DNA of 42,532 nt, from positions 3,789 to 46,320 of the forward strand of contig NW_019773796.1 of assembly GCF_001039355.2 (NCBI RefSeq). Reading direction: 5' to 3'. This DNA is from Lingula anatina (taxonomy: Eukaryota > Brachiopoda > Lingulata > Lingulida > Lingulidae). Positions within the stretch are counted from its first letter, which is position 1. The number at the start of each line of letters is the position of its first letter. Positions 12,710 to 24,900 of this stretch are shown here, in pieces. The notes below the pieces were generated by a model that was not told where the DNA came from, did not search any database, and saw nothing but the letters and a program-made list of their open reading frames with translations. The position numbers and the translations under genes are program-made.

Positions 12710-15700
12710 CAATTTGCAATTTCTAAGAGCCAAATATTTCTTTCACTGTATGTGTTTCATACATTGGTGCTCAGAAATAAAGCAACACTTTTATTTTTCA
12801 ATTTTCGCAAAAAACCAAACCTTTAATTAGAATAGAATTCGTGACACTCTTTGGCAACATTTTTTTAGCTTCCCTATATTTTACTACGGATTCGGAATAT
12901 CACAAATGCCAAAGGCTTCGCAAGAACATTTAATGAAATAAAGTTAATTCATGCCTTGATTTTTTCCGTTGTTTATCAATCTTTTATACTCTTATTCAAA
13001 AACTGTAACAAAAGTTTTTCTAAACTAGAATACGTGCTTTCTAACTTACCCGGTGATCCGTCAAACCATGGCTTGTACGCTTTTAAATCAAGTGTCACTG
13101 TTGAACCGTCTCCTTGCTTGTACGTTTTATGTCCCTGATCGACCTCTAACTGCGTTATAGTGACTTTTTCGTCTTTGGTTCCTTCGTCTTTGATTTTATT
13201 TTTGTTCGCATAAACAAAGTACTCAAATTCTAAATTGGGAAAGTGTGACTGCTGTAATTTCTTCAGTGATTGCTCAATTTTCGATCTTGTTCTGTTCAAG
13301 AGTCCTTGTGGGGGAGTATCCCCCTTGAGCGATACAGTTAGTTTTATGGCACTCATTTCCTCCGAAGATATTTCCAAGACGGATGCGTTGTCATCTAGTA
13401 CGAAATCCGCTAGATTTGCACCTAATTTGGGAATGCCATTTTTGTACCCCGTTGGTTGCCATATCTTAAGGCAGCACGTGATAATGCGATGAAACAACCC
13501 CGGTGGAATGAACCCGTTTGAGAATGAAATCCTGAGTACCGGTGGATTTTTCTGTGATTGTTTCAATCCGCTTTTGGTGGTTTCTAGCAAGCTTGGTACA
13601 ATGAATGTTCTTTTATCTTTGAGGGAATTCCTTAGAAACTTTGTTATCTCAAAAATAAGGTCAAACTGTTCCATGATGGCGATGACATTATTTTTCAAAA
13701 TATTTTCTTTCAGGTAGTTATCGATCACGGCTTCCGGTAGTTCACCGTGTTTAAGGGGGTCCTTTAGGACCCGCACTCGATCCTCTGACGAGTATGTAGG
13801 GGGAGTAAGAATATCCGCGAGTAACGAAGCTAGCCACTGGGGGTCCAAAATGAGGAGATCCGCCAACCTACAGTCGGGGAAATAAAGAAAATTCCCTATA
13901 TGATGATGTAAAGGTAAAAATCGAGTCTTCAACTCCACCGACGAAACGCCAATTTTTCTTGCTTCAGTAATTAACTCTTGAAGTTGAATGAATTTCTTTC
14001 CACACAATTTAAGGAACCTGACCAAGTAAACCCATTTTACTGGCTGCAAACCCGAAGCACAACTAACAGGGCGACCTAAGGCCTCTGGACAACTTTTATT
14101 AATATTATCGCAGATGTCTGATATGGTTCTCCTGAGTTCCTTAAATTGTTCTTCGTCCGATCTTTTGTTACTTATGAACTTGAAGGAGTGCACACAACGT
14201 CGATACACGTTTCCACATGTACTGTCCAGATAGGAATGCAGCTTACTCTCAATATTCTTAACTCTTTCTTGTCGTTTCTACATAAAAAGAAAAGGGATAA
14301 TGTAAAAAAGAAGGATGGGTTTTCTTTTGTTATAACTGTGCTGAAAGTTGAATGGAAACTTCCAGTTGAATAACGTCTTGTTCCAAAACCTATGTAGCTT
14401 ACCACTTTTCTGCTTGCGAGCGTGCTATCGTTGTGGGTGCCAACAATGATAACTCGTGGAAAATCAGGCTCCTGTTTCCCGCTTCTCCGTCGCCCACTAG
14501 TATACATGTATATAGAGTTTATCCAAAATCTTATAAAGTCTGAAAAATAAAGCGAAACATTCTACCTATTTATTCAATTTATATGATTCCACTTTAAACT
14601 GTACATGTATATTCTATACTGCTCAAAAGAAGTCATGGAACACCCGCTATTTAAGATGCAAATGTTTGAACCTGTAGCCTGTTGTTATTGAAATTTAGTA
14701 AAAAGTCATCATTCAACAATTACTAACTTTTCTACTTTAACTGTGTCGCAATAAAGATAAATTTTGAGCTCGTTTAAAGTAATAACGGTAATTAATTTGA
14801 AGGGTGAAAACCGGAAAATTTTTGGGTAAAAATTTTTGTCCTCTCAACTTTCTGGGGGATATGCCCGGGTAAAAAATGAGGTCCTGCTGAATAGGTAGCG
14901 TGCTTTTAATTTCCCATGTGGATATATAGTCAGAGGGAGAATCGCATTGCAACCATTTTCTTTATTTGTCTGACATACGGAACCTTACTGTCACTGCCAG
15001 AATACTACCAATATCCTCCAGAAGGGCCACTCACACTACTATTAGTGACCAAACTGTCAGAACAACTTTAACGAAGTCTTAAACTATTGATCAAGACTCA
15101 AGGGAGTGCGATCATTCTTACTGGCAAGACTGAGAATATGACGTATGGCGTTGGCAGCCCATTACAGCCGCTAGATTTGTCAAGAATGACCACAGGTTGC
15201 CTTTACTGAGTCCAGGACAGCAATGGCAGACCTCTTGTGCAAATAGACGCAACATTAAGCGAGCGCAAAAGGTGTGATGGCATGTTATGGCATAGTTTGG
15301 GGTACGTTTTCACTTAACAAAACAGGCCTCTTTACATTATTAATGGCAATGTCACCGGACTCAACTCCAGGAATGAAATCTTGGAACAGCTGCAGCTGGT
15401 AATGTCTTTCTCCGTATAACAGGGCATGGAACCATTCTAAAAGTTAATAATGCACTGCCTCATCGTTCAAGAGTTGTCAAAGTTTTTCTTCGGCAGAGGA
15501 ACGTCAACATAAAAGACTGGAGTGCCTATTAGTCCCCATATAGGTCCTTATTGGACCATTTAGCACTACGATTCAACGAAATCATCCCCTACCCCACCAC
15601 CACCACCACCACCACTACTAGATGAACTAGCTTAGAGGAGGACATCGATGATAATGAAAATTCTTAAAGATGTTACTTTGATTACTGAACCCTTCCCCCT

Positions 15701-15932
15701 CCTTCCTTTCTAGGCTAATTTGCATAATAGCACTTGGCTGCAAAGTCTAAGCAGAATGCAGGATTCCAAAAAGCAATGGTTAACAGTTATTATTTTTACG
15801 TTTTTATTTATTGAGCAATTAACCTTCTCTTTTTAATATCTGCTTTTAATATCTACGTGTTCCCTGTCTTCTTTTGAGCAGTATAATGGATATCCACAAC
15901 AAAAAATGGATCGTAGACTTAAGATAGCTAGA

Positions 15933-15966
<34 letters not shown>

Positions 15967-18900
15967 TTGCTAGTTCAAGGGTTGGGGTACTACCCTAGCC
16001 TTTGTTTACAGAACAGATGGCACGCCGTACTACATTTATCAACCCCACATCAAAGAATTACTTTTAAACACCAAGATCCTCAAAATTTAAGCCCCCAAAT
16101 TACAAATTTGACATATTTTTAAAGAAATATATTAATGGTGAAGTGAAGATTAAACCCTCTCTGGTGTATGAGCCATTTCAAAAGCCAACAAGGGTTTATA
16201 AGGTAAGATGTCATATAAATACCACACGCTAAAACATACATTAGCAAGATGCCAATCTGTTGTTACCTTTCAAACGAATTTTGGTTTTGTAAAACGATAT
16301 CTTTTTATCCAAACTTGTCGACAAATCGAAGACTAGCAGGTATACAGCCATTCCTGTCAGGAATATTTGGTGTATTGTGTAGTAAATTTCTTGGCCGGCA
16401 AAGTCCCAAATAGCGAATTCTTGCTGTGGTTCAAATCTTTCCTCGAAGGCCATATCTTTGACTTTTTGTTGAAAGAGGCCCTCCCAAGCATCCCCTTTCT
16501 CTCTGTCTTCTATCGAAGTGTCTGGGAAGCCTATTTCACAAATAATATTAAATATTAATCCAAAACCCTTCTGTAAAATGACAAACACTAAATCGGTGGT
16601 ATTTCGAACGGGATAAAAAACTTATGTCAAGCGTAGACGATACACATTTGACTTATTTATCATCAGACATTCTTTACAGAACACAACAGATAATCGCTGA
16701 TTGATCTGATAACTTAAATGTCTAACTTGAGTTATCCAAACTATACAATCATTGTCTTGTATATATTTATTTTTGGACTGAATGATTGACCACCCATTAA
16801 ACGATTTCAATTTGTTTATATTCATAATTTAATTTGTAATTTAAAAATTTACACCCACTTTCACGTATAGACTTATTATCACAGAATCAAGCCACACCTT
16901 TTGAACGACGCCGTAAGCTTTGATAATGGTGTTCAAAGATGTGTCCCAGCCAAACTTCTGTGGTTCCTTTACCATCTTCCGGTATACAGATGTCGAAGTC
17001 ACGACCTCTGCTTGAAATAATCCTGACTCTGAGGTCAAAGCAGAGCGCAGCTGCACGTATTATCACCTCATCTACCCATTCGCCATCCCTCATCATTTTG
17101 TCGCAATATATCTGTGCTTTCGCTTGTTCATTTTTCTGGTCAAAATTATCGTCCCCTTGACTCTGAAATTCGGCTAATTGGGAAGCCTGTTCAAATGAGC
17201 ATTATATAGTGTCAAACCATTGCCGATCAATTGCCATTATAAATAGTTTAACTTAAAGAAATAACACCAAGTTTCGTTAAATTATTTTCCGAAATGTGAC
17301 ATATGTACACATTTCTGCTTGCTTTCTGTTCTTTCGAAACTCAAGGGGAAATAAGGTCGTCAAACGAAAGACTTAAAATTTGCCATTTTTCGGCTGACCG
17401 AGAGATCATTTTGGCTGCATTTTTGACATATGGGTTTGTGCTGTGTAACAAACTGGTACACATTTATTCTATCTGTATCTATACCTTTAAAATACAAGAT
17501 AAACATTGAGGGGAGTTTTCATTGTACAATTCGAACATGTTATTCAAAATTTCCATATTTCAACAGTTGTATTTGAATCTGCGAGCCTAGCATAAAACCA
17601 GTTTATTACCTCAGTAAATAAGTGTTTCATACAGTAATTAACAGCTTCCTCTCTGAGCTTTCTGTGGTCTATGCTCTCCATTCCTAGAAGAGTTCGTTGA
17701 TCAGCCAACGCGTGAAAGAAACAATTGCCATCTTTAGGCGTTTCAACGCTGTACTGAAAACCGTCTTCCACAAGCCTGGCGTGAAGTGCAGCTTCTTCAT
17801 ATCTGGGTTGTGCTTGTAACGAATCTGAAATGCTCTCATGTCCAATGTCGTATCCGTTATTCAACTGTTCGACATCAGTTCTTACGACCCTATCAGGCAC
17901 TGCGAACGGCATCTGCGACCGTTGTTGATCGTAAAGCAGCTTTAAACCAATGGCCATGTCTCTCGCACAGCTATCTTCAGCGTTGACTGTAAAAATTGGG
18001 AAATTTGTCTACAAAATGTTTGTGCATTGGCATATAAAAATCTCTTTACTAAGCTTAAATTATTTGGATGATGCTTTTATGCAATTGCCATTTATGCTAG
18101 TACGTAGCTGCATGCATGTACAGTATTATATCTTTAGTTACTGATGGAGCATCGAATAAGAGAACCAAAGGTTATATAATTACACAGTTCTTTTCTAAAC
18201 GATCGTATCAGCAATGCTTTAAGATGTTATATTTTCCTTCCGTGTAAGAGCATATCGTATGACTTGAACCCTTGTCAAAGATTAAAAAGCAGAGAGAACA
18301 GTGAAGACACTTATTGGAAGTGTTTGTTTCAGTAATATGTGCGTTCGTGTGTGTGCGTGTGTGCGCGTGTGTGTGTTTGTGTCGCAACAAAACGCCTCAT
18401 CTGCGATCTGCTTAGATCGCCCCCGTGACTAACAAACTGAAAAGATCACCACTAGATCGAATCGTTTGTTACTTGCTCAATGCACTGCAGATACTGTGTA
18501 AGTTCTGAGCATTTAATTAAAATATCCTATTGTGTATAATGTTTCTAAATTAACCGTTGACTATATAACCAAATGGCATCATTTTCATTTGGTCCCTTCA
18601 CGACATTTTCTAAAAATTTCATCAAAATCCGTTTTTCCATATGTTTCTTACAAACGGAACTAAAAACATAAGCTTCCAGTAGGAATTTATCCCATATATA
18701 ATCTATCATGATTTCTTTTAAAAAATACTTCCATAATTTTTGACGTGTTAGGTAACTCACGAGCAATTTTTGCGAATTTCACCAACATGGGTAACCGCGT
18801 TCAACAACTTACCCATAATGACAGATAATGCCCCTATTTCACACAGACCACGATTCCCACGAATGGCCATGAATTGACAAATTTCACGATTCGTGGTTGA

Positions 18901-21900
18901 ATCGTAATCAGTCCGTGAAGTTCTTAACAGATTCTTATATATTCGTAGTCAGTTCTTGCACTTCTTGACCAACAGGAATGGGTGGCAAAAACTTTGATGC
19001 CCCTATTTCACAAAGACCACGAATNGGATTCGTGGTTGAATAGTAATCAGTTCGTGAAGTTCTTTACAGATTCGTATATAATCGTAGTAAGTTCTTGCAA
19101 TTCTTGATCAATCGGGAATTCGTGGCCAAAAATTTGAGTTGTCCATAGTTTTGGCCACGAACTCCCGATTCCAAAAAATCCTAGTGAATTTCTGGACAAT
19201 ATTCGTGCGATTCCAGCTGTATCCCACGAATATTCGTAACACTATCGCACCTGTATCGTAACTGAATCGTAGAGCGTGTCGAATTAGACCAGAAAATTGG
19301 CAAAATCTCACGAATCCTCACGAATCCTAAAATTTGTAAATTCCTGGCGATTCGTGGGATTCGTGGTCTGTGTGAAATAGGGGCCTTAACGGGTAAACAG
19401 ACAGACGAAACGGAACCAGATATATTCTTTTCGGAGGCGATGAGAGTTCTTTTAGAACTGTGATCCGCGTACGTCTTAGCGCTGTGTACAACTATAAAAC
19501 ACCCGTAATCATCAGTCATTGGAAAAAATACTTAGCAAAGGTTTGCCTAAACTACCCCCTGGATGCTTTTGCTTTAAATTTCAGCGTTTTCAAAGATTCA
19601 GTTTTTATAAAAGTGTAATTGATATTATAAGTCATTTTCAATATAAGCATCTTGAAATTGTTTTAAAAAGATAGAATCAGGTATTTGTTCCAAAAGTGTC
19701 AACACCCATTAAATAAGGATATTGGACTTCATGATATTCGTGCAACTTACCTGATTCCCTTTTCCATGACAATGTATCTCCATCTTTAACAACACCAACA
19801 TGCTGATTAATTTCTACACCTACGGTGCATTTATCTTCTGGTTTGTACTGTTCTTTTAACAATCTTCTGCACAGGTGAGTCTTCCCGCTTTCACTCGGCC
19901 CGACAACCAGTAACCTTACCTTGGTAATTGGAATTTCCCCCTTCTCATTCAATTCGTCGTACAATTGTTTAAAAAGCTCGTTACCTACACAAAGGAAGCA
20001 AAATAAAGGATATATTTAGTAGACAGCTGACCAACACAATTGATATACACGTGGTCTCCCTCCCTTTGTGGGCCATTAAAACAATGATGGCCGTTTCGTA
20101 GTTACTAGTTGCGTAATTTCACCCCTTCTGCAAAAAAATACAGATTTACCTCTGTGAATACGCTGAAATATCAGGGGACACTTTTTAACTGTAAATGATT
20201 TCAATATTCTATAAGATTTTTCACACTTTTCATACATGTACAAGGAAAAGACTATGACGTGGTTCCGAGTATCACCTAAAATGCAAATATGTAAAAAAAT
20301 GAAAATGTTATGTGTACATTAGAATAATTAACACATGAAAAGGCTTTGAATTTGTTTCATTATTTCATCACAGGTATTTAAGAATTTTAGAATAATTTTG
20401 ACCTTTAAATAAAAAAGTGTCATCCCAATCTTTTAAAATAGCCTATTATAACGTTTTATCTACTGAGTGATAGCCCTGCAAGTTTACAATTGTTTGCATT
20501 CAATGACACCAACTCTTTGATAAATGGCAGCCAAAACAGGTCAACTGACATAAATTCAACTGTTCATTCAATCATTCTTAATTGTTCCTGGAAGAGTACA
20601 TCCGCCAAGTAAAGACAGTGTTATATTTATAACATTCAAAAATCAGCTGCAGGTGTGGCAGAAGGGAAAAGGGAAAGGACTGAAAGTCAGGTTAAAAAAA
20701 GTTAGGATAGAAAAGGAAAAAATGATGACTAAAAGGCAGAGGAATATAAAAGATATATTGAGAACAGGTTAAAAACGGAGGTTTAATTATTAATCTTTAC
20801 AGAATCAATAAATGGACGAATAAATAAATAATTAATTAAATAAATAAATCATGAGATGGTACAAAATGGTCGGCACAATCTTTGCCCCAAATTAAAATCG
20901 CTTACATAAAAGTAGCGGTAGCATAAATACATCTCTACAAGCAAAAAGAACAGTTTGTCTGAAAATCCAAGGAAGTAAAGAAACTGAAAATTTGAAATAA
21001 AATTGTCTTTGGTTGACCAATCATTAAGTCTGCTTAGTTTGGCAAATAAGTCAGATAACTACATTACCTGTTAACAGTTACAAAAAAAAGAGAGATAAAA
21101 CTAAAAGCTCTCAATATATATTTAGCTCTTAATGACTATTTGGTTAGATTAATGATTGAACAGAGGAGTGGATTTACACTACTCCAACATATTCATAGTG
21201 GAAATGAATATAGTTCATAAGGCCTGGTAGGAAAATACGCTTAGTTAAAATCCCATATGTCCCAATTATTTTTGGGTCTTCATATTTCTTGCACATAATG
21301 CCATGATTGGAACATTTATAGTGGAACTTTTCCTACCATTATACTCTTAATTATCGAAATGGTTTGAAACGACATGAAGGGACACATTATAAACTAATAA
21401 TGGGAGGAGTGTAACACCATTCCATATTTCGTATTTAAGCACAAGTCATGCTAACACTATGCACTGTGTTTGCACAAAAGCTTCATATTAATTCTCATTG
21501 CATAAGTCCCTTTGAAGAAAAACAAAATAGTTTTGAAGAAATGAAGATTAACGTGCGTGTACATTTGTGAATTCTACCTTTTTTAATCTCTGATGACAGA
21601 AAGTGATGGATCTAGCTTTTTGTGTAAAGAATAGAGAGCCTTGCTAGCGTGGGTAATTTTTCTATTTTGAAGTAAAGGTATCAGCTTTTCCATTACGAAA
21701 AAGTCCTATAGGATCGTATAGGATCCTATAGGAAATTGGCCCAATTTCCTATAGGATCCTATAGGATCTTATAGGATCCTATAGGACTTTTTCGTTAGGG
21801 TTGTAGTAAGGAAAGCTTTTAAGATAACAGATAATTGTAAAATTAAGTTATTACAGTGTAATACAATCAGAAGTAAGACTGGTCTAATGGGTATTACGAG

Positions 21901-24900
21901 ATGCACGATGTTTTTTACCGACACCTTTGTCCTCACCTCAAGTATAATTTTTCACAATGCCTGGTAAGGAAGGTTTTGCAAATTCCGTTACAAGAGAATG
22001 CAGTTTTGTAGTGCTTTAGCGTAAAACACATAAATGTGCCCGTCACCAAAGAGTCAAACTAATCATGTAACTGAATTGAAGATTTCATTATTGACTGAAA
22101 ATTTTCTTGAGCCTTAATTTGTTGGATTGAATAAATTTTTATGTTTCTTTAATTATTTACTTATTTTAGTCACCCTGTGGTACAATGTTTCTGAAACATA
22201 TTAAATCATACTTAACAATAGATTATAACAGCGACACATATAATTGTACATATAATGTTATTATAATTGTACTTAGGAATGAAATCTCAACCAATGTCGC
22301 TGACAACTGCATAGCCTATAGACCTTTTTCATCTTTAGCAGAAATACGATGATGTACAAGGTGCGCATATAAAAAGGTCGTTTGAAGCGTGTACTGCTTT
22401 CTGTCAAACTAAAAAGGTGGCTGAAGCACAGAATCGCGTAAACTGTAGGCAAGAAAACAGCTATTTGGACGGAGAATCAAGCAATTAATTTTTTTCTCAG
22501 TTTAAATACGATGCGCTGTACAACTAGACTTCACCTAAGCGTCCTCATTTACCGGCAGTATCAATTCCTTACGATTTTTATGTCTTGTTTGAAGGATGTC
22601 TTAAGAGATTTTTGAAATAATAAAATGAAAAGATTACCTGCATTGTTTGACTCGTACCTACTGTGTATACAACGTTAAAAAAAATAGAACCCACCCTACT
22701 AGGGGTTATGAGAGACTAAAACCTGTGATAGGCCTACTACATTTACAATGATCACTTATCAATAAAACACACACAAAAAGGATATTACATACAAAACTTT
22801 TCAAACCTTCTCTTTGTTGTTACACAAAAAGTCGTGAAAGTTCTTGAATTTTTTGTAAGTAGAATCCCCGTATAAAACTTAACAGCTTTTTACTTTCTTT
22901 TTCCATAACCTCATGCTTAAAGTCTTTTCTTTCTTTTTAGGCCCCTATTCTTCAATTTTTTCTTCAGATTTTCATAATGTTTTTTCTCGCATTGTTTACC
23001 CCCGAGTTATATTTGCCGATAGTTCGTTATATCCGTTGATTAACTAAGCATTTCTGTTTTTTATTAAAGCACCGTTGATCTCCTAATATTATAGTTTTTC
23101 TTCCCGCCTTCGAAATGTTCAGCGCAAACGTGGTGCCCTGCTTTTGATCCAAACCTGCTATATTTTCCTTTCTTTCTACCATATTTTTCATTCTAACGGG
23201 TTTGTTGGGAACTTATTAAACCTCATGTGTCGATCTCGCTTACTGTTATTGTAGCAGCGGGACAAAAAGTACGTAAACTCAGCCATGGTTTTTAGCACCG
23301 CTGTAAGTGTTTCGACATAGCAGGACTCCCCTACCCACAATGCAATTTCCATTTCCGGAAAAGACGAAAAAGGTCTATAGTTAAAAGCACCTAGTTACCT
23401 GTTGCTGAGAACGTGGAGCCCTTACATAGCTCTAATGTATACTGAGCATCGGGCCACCTCTCTTCCTTTAACTGATTGACAACTGCGTGTAGTTGTGTTC
23501 CTTTAGCCACCCTTTCGCTTTCTAGGTCTGTGACAATACAATAAACAACACAGGCATCGCCATCTCTGTAGTAGATCACGGCACCACGGTCTCGCCAAAC
23601 AAAGTTTTCCACCGATGCCTCGATTGGACTGAAATAAATGTCTCCATTTTCTTGATCAACTTTGCTAACATTAACTTTCACTTCACCAAACTCGCATCTG
23701 ATCATAAAGAATTGCGAAGTTCGTGGCGGTATCCCAGGACGGAGCTCACCCTCCGCTTTTTTAGTTAAATAAACACGATCTCCAAGGATTTCAGTGTATT
23801 TCTGGGTAATGGCAACCAAGACCACTGAGTTTTCTTGTACACTAACCACTTTGCCCATATGGCGTTTATTCTTGTCAAAACAGGTGTCGTCCGGTTGCAT
23901 GTCTCTGCAGCTTGTAAGGCCAAATAATTGTTCAAACACACCGTCCGATTTCAGTACGAGACAACAACCCAGGGTTCGCCTCCAGGCGACTCCAGCCTTT
24001 TCACAAATTACCTCATTGTCTGCAAATATGGAACACACAGCCATACCTCTTAGCGATACCTGAATAAAAACAAAATTGCAGTTAAGACGTGATTGTCTCA
24101 TTCCTTTAACGTTTTTACAAATTATGAATGAAAATGGCCGTCAATTGGTAGTGTCAAGGGTTGTCCCACCAATCCTTTGATTAGCTGTGGAAAAAAATGA
24201 TGATGAAAGATAAGTGCCGTAACATTATCAAATTTGCCAACAATTTGCCAATTTGCCAACCGGTAAGTTATCGAGTACTAAACACATTGCCGTTTGTGAT
24301 ATCTACATGTACAACCACATCTTTTAATTTAATACGCTTCCAGGCTCAAAGACTGAAATTAAGAATTTTTTCTTATCGAGCGGTATATTACACTTGACAG
24401 ACAGTATTTTATTTACTACCCACTAGACACAGATAATTAAACAGCAGTAGACACTTGCCTGCAATTACCGTATAGTCAACAAATAAAATTCCGCCACAGG
24501 TATTTTTAAAATACAGATGTTCGAATTACTTGTGTATATACATGGACAGCTTATTATCTATACTGCGGTACACAAACTGTAGACGATCAAATTCCTTCGG
24601 AAAAACAAACATATTTACACATATCGCTATGTTGTAAATAAGTTAATCACTTACGTTTACACTAATTACAATTAGTAATGAAAGGGAAATCAAATAGATG
24701 AAAAGTTAGAGTGATATTGAGTGCAAAATAAGTTTCATCGGGTGTCAACAAGTGTAGAACATGTTTTAGTGTCAGAAAAAGACGGAAAAGGTCAAAGTCA
24801 AAAACATTTAATGTGATTGGTTAATTTCAAACCAGATTTTAATTTTGATCAACTGTTTATCACATGATAACTAAGTTTTGGACATGATTCAAGTATGAGT

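Noticed and set aside
16898-17986. OTU as a separate gene nested in an intron of the Roco gene
   Set aside because: It is on the same strand, both outer junctions are phase-matched, and it has no start or stop codon of its own at its borders.
18545-18766. 73-codon minus-strand frame as an extra exon between P-loop and OTU
   Set aside because: No domain, low-complexity composition, and adding it is not needed for phase.
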